Shown here: positions 20,288 through 28,621 of the stretch, piece by piece
Layout of the letters: each line of letters begins with the position of its first letter
Position numbering within the stretch: position 1 is the first letter of the stretch
From: Smittium culicis
Taxonomy: Eukaryota > Kickxellomycota > Harpellomycetes > Harpellales > Legeriomycetaceae
Assembly (NCBI GenBank): GCA_001970855.1
Contig: LSSN01003349.1
Span: forward strand, 1 to 28,621
Length of the DNA: 28,621 nt
Direction: 5' to 3'
The notes under the pieces: generated by a model
The model's input: the letters and a program-made list of their open reading frames with translations, nothing else
Databases searched by the model: none
Told to the model about the DNA's origin: nothing
Position numbers and translations under genes: made by a program

Positions 20288-23174
20288 TTAATCAAAGTTA
20301 TCCATCATCTCCATAAACTTCTGCTGGAGTTCAATTAAGTAAACTGTACCTATTTCCAACCCATTAAAGGCCCTGACATTTACAAGACCCTTTTTAGCTT
20401 CTTCAATTCCGACAGCTATTAAGTAATTGTATCTACTCAATCTAGCATCTTTGACCACACGACCAAGCTTCATGCTACCCAGACTACTATCCAAGTCAAC
20501 AAAGAATTTATAGTTCTCCATTCTGGCTCTTAAAAGTTCAGAAATTAGTTTATCTTGTTGAGGGCTAGATAAATAATTGGGTACTTTTAAGCTAGAAATT
20601 TGACTATCTTCTCTTCTTGACGACTTGGCAAAATTACCACCACGCAAAGAATTGTGAACTTCTTTCGCATAATTGATGACAATATCTATATCAGAGTCAG
20701 TGGTATCTTCAGCTCCATCTTTAGAAGCCTTTGGTAAAATAGGAACTACTAAGGCTTGACGCGGGCTAGCCCAAAATGGCCATTTTCCTTTATAGTGCTC
20801 AGAAAGAATTGCAAGCATTCTTTCAACGCTACCCAATACTGCACGATGAATAATAACTGGTTCCTCGATACTACCATTTTTATCTGTGAATTTCAACTTG
20901 AATCTTTTCGGAAGTTGGAAATCTAACTGAATTGTTGCAGTTTGGTGGTTTCTTCCAAATACGTCTTTAACGTGGATATCTATTTTAGGCCCATAAAACG
21001 CACCATCGCCTTTATTCTCTGTCCATTTTTTCCCCGTTTTATCAAGAGCTGACTTCAGCATAGATTCTGCCTCGTTCCATTGAGCTTCATCTCCAATATA
21101 ATGGTCTAAGGGTCTAGTTGATAGGCACAAACTATAGTCTCTAAATTTGAAAATGGAATAAACATCATCTAGCATTTGTAGTTGCTTGTAAATCTCCTCT
21201 TGTATGTCTTTGTATGAGCAAAATATGTGACCATCGTCTTGGTGGAATCTTCTAACTCTAGTAAGTCCGCTTAATGATCCCACTGGCTCATTTCTAATAT
21301 TTATTTTAAAAAATAATTCAATTAATATTAATATTAATTTTTATTTAAAATATACATTAATTTGTAAAATAAAAATGACAGTTTAATTAAATTCAATGAA
21401 TTATTGTGGTTGAGACTATCAATTTTTAGTTTACGGCTTATAAAAATATAATTAACTAGTGAGAATAATAAGAAATACCTGTGTAACGGACTTAAGTCTG
21501 CTAGTCTCAAAGGTAAGTCGCGGTATGATCTTACTTTGCTAGCAAATATTAAACAATGACCAGGGCAATTCATGGGCTTTAGTCCAGAGATTCCATCTTC
21601 GTTTCCATGACCACCAGAACAACATCCTCCTCCTTCTAATAGGCTATCACCTTTTGATTCGGTATAGGCATCAACAACGCCAAACATATCTTTTTTATAA
21701 TTTTCCCAATGACCACTTGTCTCCCAAAGGCTTTTTAAGTATATTTGCGGTGTAATAACTTCTTCAAACCCATACTCGGAATATTTATTTCTCATAAGTG
21801 CTAATATACGATTTACTATTCTAGTCCCGTATGTTAAAAAAAATGGTGAGCCAGGTGCTAGTGTGTGCATCATGAATAGACTTTGATCTTTACCAATTAT
21901 TCTATGGTCATTCTTAGCCATTTCAGACTGATGAGATGAAAATTCTTGTATTGCCTCTTTACTCAAAAGAGAAATTCCATAGATTCTATTTAGAGTTGGC
22001 TCTAAAGAGCTAAACTTCTCGGGATTAGCTAATGGACTTGAATCGTCAGAGTCAATCAAAAAATGGGACGAGCTTAACTTTAAATCTAGTTTATTTTTTA
22101 AAATGCTTGGTCTTGTAAAAATGGACCCGTCTGAATATCCTATATAATTACCGAGTCTATAAAATTTAAATGTATCTATGTTTCTTTTGGCTTTTTGGGA
22201 TATTAAATATTGCACAAATGGGTTATCTTTAGTTAGCTTCATCGCCAAGTCATAGTTTACAGGCAAAAACGATATTTCATCATTTTTGGAACACAATTTT
22301 TCGTATTCTTTCCAGACAGCTAATGACTGACCTTTATTTAAAAATCTGTGAGTGTTCTGGGGAAGGCTACAAATAAGTTCAATCTTTTTTAAGATTTGCT
22401 CTTCGTTGGTAGATTTGTATTCATCGCTATTTAAAATGTCATATATAACACCTTGCTTTTCAGGAATGAAAGAGTAGAACTCTGAATAAAATCCGCCTCC
22501 GTGTAAAACATTATTTTCTGAGAGACTGTGATCCAGAACTTTATTATTATAAATAAGAACTTTTTCGGATAGAGTGTTGTAGACTCCAGCTGAAAGTAAA
22601 AATGCGGATGATCTCCAAAGAGCTTTTAATATTTCATCTCTATCAGATAAGTTTTTAAAGTTTAAAAATCTAATTTCTCCATTGACATCGATTGGTTTAT
22701 TCAACTCCCAAAAACTCCCCGAAATTACAGGAAAAATGTCGTTTTCATTAATATCATCTTCAAACCAATACTCTTTGATGCTGTTTGAAGGGGGATTTAT
22801 TTCAACCTTACTCGTCTTTAATAAATTTTTTGAATTGGCTCTTAATATATCCAGAGGAGTTGTTGATTTAGTTTCAATAGGAGGTAATTGAATTCCGCGG
22901 TACACTAATTTCAACTCTTTTGTAAATTTTTCAGATTGTTTCGAGTATTCTATGTCCCATAAATTTGTGCTGCTATATCTTTTATGTTGGCCATCTAATT
23001 AGAGAGAAAATATAAAAGGTTGGGTACTTTTTAAATTGTCTATAAAATGTTTAAAATTGATATCTTACTGAAGTCATTTGAGCTATTTATCAAAGCCGAT
23101 CTCCACACATATAGATTTTTACACAATGATTTCTGTAAGTTGGATTTGTTGATGCTTATAATATTTAAAATCAT
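20288..23174 (-). CDS. Threonyl-tRNA synthetase, probably mitochondrial, editing domain degenerate
   Basis: Three exons are inferred: 23069-23174, 21479-22994 and 20288-21293, giving 875 residues. The N-terminus MILNIISINKSNLQKSLCKN, continued by YVWRSALINSS, is basic with no acidic residue for over 30 positions, as in mitochondrial presequences. A TGS-like region follows. In the N2 editing domain the HxxxH motif reads RSSAF (163-167), and the region of the second motif (C-x-x-GPH) reads GYSDGSI (321-327), so its metal and catalytic residues are gone. The class II core is intact: GFEEVITPQIYLKSLWETSG, MNCPGHC (C512), RVRRFHQDDGH (H563) and IIHRAVLGSVER (H690), the latter three supplying the zinc ligands. 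A Gly/Cys-rich insert occupies about 475-505. The C-terminal anticodon-binding domain begins SPRQALVVPI and has a polar insert. Mitochondrial location is inferred. A cytosolic ThrRS should exist elsewhere. Confidence 0.9.
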
Positions 23175-23489
23175 ATTGATATATCACTAAATTGAGTAAA
23201 ATCATAATATTTTTCCATTCCATAAAAGAATTCAAATAGTTTAAAACTATTAACGGTGCAATGAATCGTCAAAGAGCGTATGCTTATAATCAGTAAAGCT
23301 TAATTATTATTTTCATTTGCTGTGCTTATTTTTTTCATTCAATTACGTCTTTTAATTAGTTAATTTATTATATACAACTCACTTCAGAAATAAATCTCAT
23401 AATTGTATTTTATTGGTTAATCAATATATCAATACCCAAAAAACTTGCTTATCTTTACTATTTTATCTGTAGTAGACTTTTTTTGATAA

Positions 23490-23531
23490 TTTTGTTTGAA
23501 AATATTTCAATTTTGTTTGAAAATATTTCAA
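23490..23531 (+). repeat. Perfect 21-base tandem duplication
   Basis: The unit TTTTGTTTGAAAATATTTCA plus a final A occurs twice without mismatch, and a third copy begins but diverges after four bases. It lies about 316 bases upstream of the ThrRS start. Confidence 0.95.
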
Positions 23532-23743
23532 TTTTATTCATAAGGGAAATTCTGAACGAAGAAGCCACTTTGCTGCAACTTTATATTATTTACCTGAAAA
23601 CTAATTAATTTTAAAAATTATTGGAGGAATTGATGAGGCATTTTGTTTTTTCTATTTTTTTATTTCAAAATAAAAGTATTATTTGCTAAAAGTAATTCTA
23701 GATTTTTTTTACTGGATAACAATTAAATATTAAATTTCGTACA

Positions 23744-23911
23744 ATGAAACTCGATATGCCTAAAAATGCTCCCTTCAGAAAGAGTCTCTCATTTGATAAC
23801 CCATATGATAGTTATTTTTACAGGATACATTATACTTTAACTTATAAATTATGTTTAATAAACTCACCGAGAAAAAATTTTTTAAAATGGTCTAAATATT
23901 TACTTGGGTAA
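23744..23911 (+). CDS. Small open frame, 55 residues, unknown
   Basis: An ATG-to-TAA frame starting MKLDMPKNAPFRKSLSFDNP and ending KNFLKWSKYLLG. The first part has balanced, less AT-driven codons than the surroundings. It is basic, with no membrane segment or known motif. It could be a small protein, a first exon or chance. Confidence 0.2.
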   Translation: MKLDMPKNAPFRKSLSFDNPYDSYFYRIHYTLTYKLCLINSPRKNFLKWSKYLLG

Positions 23912-24575
23912 CTAAAGATCTATTTTATTGAATTGTCGAATACTGGGGTTTTAACTGATGTCAAGTTAATCCTCATCAGGTATATATTAATCCTTTCTAA
24001 TTTAACACATTTTAGAGTACCAAATAACATAAAAAAAATTGATTGAAACATGATAATAATAACTATCAGCGCTTTCTTTTTTATTTAGTGCTAGCGAATA
24101 TTCAAATTACATTAGTATATAAATTTAATTACGTGAATTAAATTGCTATAAAACTGATTTGAAAGCATTTAGCACAAAATGGGTAACATATCAAATTTTT
24201 CACATTTCTATAAGATTAAATTTTTAAAATTTTTAATATATTTGAAAATGAAATTGAATTAATGAAATGAGTTGTATGTTTTTAAATAAAAATTTGAAAA
24301 GTATTTTGTTTAAATGCTTCTTTATTTAAAAAATTAACTATGTGAGGGTGAAAGTATATTAATCGCGCTTAAACCGAGTAATCTATTTTTAAAAGTTTAA
24401 TCGGGGCAAAAATATATAATAACCATGCATGGCGGGGAGCTATCTAAAATTGTAAGAAATAATTCTCTTAAATAAATAAATAAATCATCGGCCTATTTAC
24501 AGATATCTATGCATATCGGAGGGAGAAAAAGTAATTATATACATCATTAAATTGGGTAATTTTATTGCAAAATAA

Positions 24576-24713
24576 CTAATTGTTTATCGAGCTAGGACAG
24601 CTTTCACATCCACAGTCCTTCTTTATCGTAAATCGTCCACCTTTTTCTAGACTGAGTGAAAATTCGCAAGTATTCACAAATATAAGCTGTGGTTCGAAGC
24701 TCCCAGTGTTCAT
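24576..24713 (-). CDS. Small cysteine-containing open frame, 45 residues, unknown
   Basis: An ATG-to-TAG frame in a patch that is distinctly GC-richer than its surroundings. It starts MNTGSFEPQLIFVNTCEF, and near the end has KKDCGCESCPSS, a C-x-C-x-x-C cluster (C34, C36, C39). Such a cluster can bind metal, as in metallothioneins or iron-sulfur proteins, but four cysteines in 45 residues is few for a metallothionein. It could be a true small protein or a terminal exon of an unseen gene. Confidence 0.3.
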   Translation of the reverse strand: MNTGSFEPQLIFVNTCEFSLSLEKGGRFTIKKDCGCESCPSSINN

Positions 24714-27700
24714 TTTTTTTTTCAAAGTAGTTAAATATGCTATCGAATTTTAATATATATGACAGATATTAAAGAAACGATTAATGCTATATCTATTTCT
24801 AACGGAGGTTTCTGTTAACTTATATACTTTTTTAAAATTAAACTGTATTTTTTGTGTTTGATTGTTCATTAGATCCGAAAGATAAATAGCAGTTCTATTA
24901 ATAGATTGTATTTCTTAATTTTAACATAAGCCTGTGTGTAAACCAATTGGCCGCCAGTTTGCTTTTACTACAGTTTTGTCTATAATTTGCGTACAAAAAT
25001 AAAAATAAAAATAAATTTTTTGATGGCTTTGATAGGCTTACAAAAAAAAAAAACTTTTTTGCCTAGTGGCACACCTATCTATAATAAGAATGCTGCATTT
25101 TTCTCATCATTCTTTTTCTCATATGATGGAAATGATGAATAGCACCGGGGCTATTTAATTTTAAAGATTACTATTTAAAGCTAAATTGAAAATATTCGCA
25201 TGGGGCAGAATATATCATCCATTTAATACTAAGCATAAGAACGTTATATATTTTATGTCATTTTATTCGCTGCCTCACAATTTCAATTTGGATTCAGTTT
25301 AACATTGAATTTTTATCTTATAAAATAATAGTAATAAGTTATAGCTAAAGCCATTGTAAAAAAAGCAAAAGCTAAAGTACATCAATTGTCACCCCAAATT
25401 GAAAATAATACATCATCGCTCAACTATTAATTTTTTCTTTTTTCTCCAATACATTTTCACCTTGGTAAAATAATGATAATTATTTCAGTTTATTGGGTAA
25501 TTGTCCGTTTAAATATTACGCCACTTATTATTAAAGGAAATTGTAAACAAACTTACGCTTTTACAATGGAATATTACCAAATCACTTTTGAGCCTTATTT
25601 TCAGGAATATCGTAATGAGGCTATTGGCGTAAATTATTCCAGCTTTATAAATTTTTAAAAATTCCTGATAATGCGTCACCCAAACCATACAAAAAAGTAT
25701 AATTATTACATAATAGCTTCAGCCTTAGTTAAACGTTTTATTTCTAACTAATACCAAGGCCTTTTGAATGATTAAACTATAACATAAACTCAAAAAAAAT
25801 TTTTATTTACATCTAGTATTTATTCTAGCTCAGTAGTCAGCGTTATATCACCAGTGAAGCTATAGGTAATCACATGAGATCGCTTGAATCGATTTAAAGA
25901 TTTGTATATATTCAGTATACCCCAAATGTAAGATGTCATAAAGATATTAAGAGCTAATTCTAGAACTTTATAAGCTCTTTAAAAATTAGGATCAACCAAA
26001 TTTCAAATGTGATTAGTGTATCATCAAAAGTTGAGCTAATTATTTCTAATAACTAAAGAGTAGATGGATACGCTGACCATATAAAAGAAAGTCAAACAAT
26101 GAAATGAGCTGTCAAATTTTAAATTATATTTTCTGGATACTAAGTATGTATAAAAGAACAATTTGTTCATTTCTTCACATTGATTAATACATCATTCCCC
26201 TTAATTTATTGAAGCCATAAATTTTGAATCGTTCACAAAAAATTGTATTCACTTCAATTTTTTATAATGCCTTTCATGATTAGATTCCCACTAATAAATT
26301 TTCATCCTTGTATTTTTTTATTTAGATTAAAAAAAACTAAAGCCATTACAATTTCAAAAATATTTCGTGGTATATAAAAATGGCTTAAATTATAGAAATT
26401 TTGGATTTTTTCACACAATAAACCTCCACACTTTAAAATTTTAAAAAACATACAAAATGTGCTAATCGCCAAAATAAAGCTTGTATTAGACCAATCGTTT
26501 AGTAAATATATATCGATTCATTTGATTTTATACTATTTTTATTATCGAAATAATATTTATATATTTTATCTAAAAACTCGGATTACAAGCTAGAAGAACA
26601 AAAATCTTATTTTTTTTCTTTTGAAAAGAATTACTGATGTTGCGCTCTAGATTTTTACAGCATAATTGCTTTTTTTTTGCGATATTATACTTTCCGGTGT
26701 CAAGTTTGTTCACTTATTTATTTCAATGAGATAAATTCTACAGGATAATATGTATCAATTTAAACATTAAAAATAATGAACTTAGCTCTTTACATCGAAA
26801 TTAATTGTGCAATATTATAGTAATTAATTATAACGGGCCCATACTAAGTCTGAAATTATTACATCGGATATTATTTTTCATTTAGCAAATGTCCTATGAT
26901 TATAGCTATCTAAATTATTAACTAATCGATAAAAAACACATCTAATGGCATACTAATCATATATACTCACAAATAAAGCATTCTAGTTGAAATAAAAAAC
27001 GGTCATTTATCGAAAACAATAAATTTTTCTTGATTTCTTTTAATAAATTGCTGGAAAATTAGCACATTATGGATTAGTAATGACTTTTTTGATTTTTTTT
27101 ACATATCTTTCAAGTTACTTTAACAAATGCTTCTAATACTTTATATAAAATATTTTACCAAGCTTTTTTATGAGTTATTTTCTATGACTCTATTAAAATT
27201 TATCATACTTTAATTATATGCTTCATTTAGAAATACATATTAAAAAATATTACAAATTTAATATGCGATTAAATATCATTTATATGAAAATCTGTTTATA
27301 TCATGCACTTATATATGAACAATATCTTGTATTAAATATTGAAAAAACGAATTAAAGGTATTTATCGATAAAAAATCAATTTAGTCTCTGAAATTTGAAA
27401 AAAAAAAAATAATAATAAATGCCTCATTGAACATAGCATTTATCCTTATCGATTTTGATCACATTTTTATAATTAAGCAGTATTCTAAATTATAATTTTT
27501 AAATGAATTTCGATTAGCCTTGACTATTTGAAGAATTGGATCTATCAAAGTATAAATTTCGTTTATTCATATAATTTATTTCTTGAAAATTCTATACATT
27601 TCACTATGAGTGTTATAGATAATATGCTTATACTATTGAACTATTTAAATCTTTTGAGTTGGAGATTAAAATGTACTCAAACTAAATTTTCTTTTATATA

Positions 27701-28621
27701 TTTATTCTATATTCGTTATTTTTACAAGCAAATGAATAATGTTGAGGTGAAATTCGCTTCTACTAAAAATAAAAAGAGAATCAATCAACGAATAGCGAAA
27801 TAATTTTATAAGAAGAAGTCGCAAAGAAAAATAAAACTCGATGAGACCTTTTAAATAACAAGAAAACCAATTATTTTACGTTACTATGTCTATTTAGATT
27901 AAAAAGAATGTAAAGACAACAATTACTGATATTGAATATCAATTAGATGGAATATATTGAAAAGAAGAGAGAAAAACTGTTAGTAGCTTTTACCTTGAGA
28001 ATTGTGAAATTAAACATAATTATAAACGGTGTTTCTAGATCAGAGGGAAAATATATAAAGAGCAAGAATGGAAGTTTAATTAGTGGATTTTTTATCACTT
28101 TTTTAGTTGAAATAATTTATTAAAATAAATAATAGCACTTAAATATATTTAAAATTCTTTTAATAATTAAATAAAAAAAATCGTTTTCTAATCATTCGAT
28201 TAAAATTTTTTTGTATCTTTTACTATTTAATACACTAAATCTTAGTATAATAATTGAATAACGAAATTGAATATTGAAATTCTCTCTTAAAATATCTTAA
28301 GTAAATAATATCAAACTTTTTAAATCAAAAAATTATTATATTTTTAAGCCCTAATACCTATTATTTCATAAAATGATAATTTCAAATAGTAAAATATTGA
28401 AAGTAATTACTAATCGAGCTCTTTATTTGTGCCATATATTATAAAATTTATTGAACATACTTATCAATAATAGGATAACTGAAAAAATATGATTACCAAG
28501 TTTGACTTGTTTTTTTTCCTCAGAAAGTATATTAAACACAATTTAAAAGTATACTAAAAATTATCAAAAAATATTTAAAAAGTTAAAAAAATATTAAAAA
28601 AATAATTTTTCAACCGACCCC

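Larger units (their letters stand above)
23175..28621. other. 5.4 kb AT-rich, gene-poor right flank
   Basis: I see no confident gene, RNA gene or mobile element. The ThrRS promoter should lie at the left edge. Two small open frames (23744-23911 and 24576-24713) are listed separately. Longer frames at 25473-25658 and 27528-27803 are AT-driven and rich in I, F, Y and N; the latter lacks an ATG at its 5' end. The window ends in CAACCGACCCC without telomeric repeats. Confidence 0.45.

Noticed and set aside
22912..22914. TTG as the start of ThrRS
   Set aside because: The frame stays open upstream and joins, through a consensus intron, to an exon with an ATG and a targeting leader.
24690..24703. 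B-box-like GGTTCGAAGCTCC
   Set aside because: It has an extra base relative to the consensus, no A box or cloverleaf upstream, and lies inside the 45-residue frame on the other strand.
25473..25658. 61-codon + strand frame
   Set aside because: It has an ATG but low-complexity, AT-driven content and no recognisable motif.
25826..25842. tRNA-like A box TAGCTCAGTAGTCAGCG
   Set aside because: There is no GG pair in the D loop, no matching D stem, no good B box at the right distance and no acceptor stem.
27528..27803. 91-codon + strand frame
   Set aside because: It begins with TTG, is dominated by AT-rich codons (I, N, F, Y, L) and shows no family feature.
1..28621. CRISPR arrays, operons, prokaryotic promoters or bacterial mobile elements
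   Set aside because: None seen; the window is clearly eukaryotic, with spliceosomal introns throughout.
28602..28621. Possible telomere at the right edge
   Set aside because: The last bases contain no TTAGGG-type or other tandem telomeric repeat.

Overview
The window looks like nuclear DNA of a fungus, probably from an intron-rich, AT-rich and perhaps early-diverging lineage. The evidence is a fungal-type Dbp3 helicase, a Ysc84-type SYLF-SH3 protein, a Nup2-type nucleoporin, a retained Dnmt2 tRNA methyltransferase, and about 30 short spliceosomal introns of 73 to 203 bases. No species can be named from sequence reading alone. All exon structures were built by hand from reading frame, splice-site sequence and remembered family consensus.

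Left side (1-6800). A GC-richer block of unknown origin (1 to about 455) drops abruptly into AT-rich DNA. Two SYLF-domain genes on the + strand follow, at 914-1873 (no SH3) and 5061-6791 (with SH3). Their first three introns have identical positions and phases, and both carry a 14-base microexon, so they are duplicates. The 3.2 kb between them has no confident gene but holds coding-like fragments, several on the minus strand.

Centre (7290-20040). DBP3 (one exon) and NUP2 (three exons, with the importin-binding N-terminus on two small exons) lie head-to-tail on the minus strand. After about 2 kb without a confident gene come TRM112 (one exon, clearly GC-richer) and a 13-exon AFG2/SPATA5-like AAA ATPase, both minus. 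The ATPase shares a 526-base divergent promoter region with a seven-exon DNMT2 on the + strand, whose second exon is only 8 bases. One ATPase intron appears to be GC-AG and splits the D2 Walker A region.

Right side (20288-28621). A three-exon threonyl-tRNA synthetase on the minus strand converges on DNMT2. It starts with a presequence typical of mitochondrial import, has an intact aminoacylation core with its zinc ligands, and has lost the signature residues of the editing domain. The last 5.4 kb is very AT-rich and gene-poor, with two small open frames worth a look.

Functionally this is ordinary housekeeping: ribosome assembly (DBP3, AFG2-like, and TRM112 through its methyltransferase partners), nuclear transport (NUP2), tRNA modification and charging (DNMT2, ThrRS), and actin or endocytic membrane work (YSC84). 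No operon-like logic, mobile-element machinery, CRISPR array or new multi-gene system is visible. The unusual content lies in gene architecture (microexons, a GC-AG intron, an A17 tract at a splice acceptor, a repeat beside an acceptor) and in the editing-dead ThrRS.
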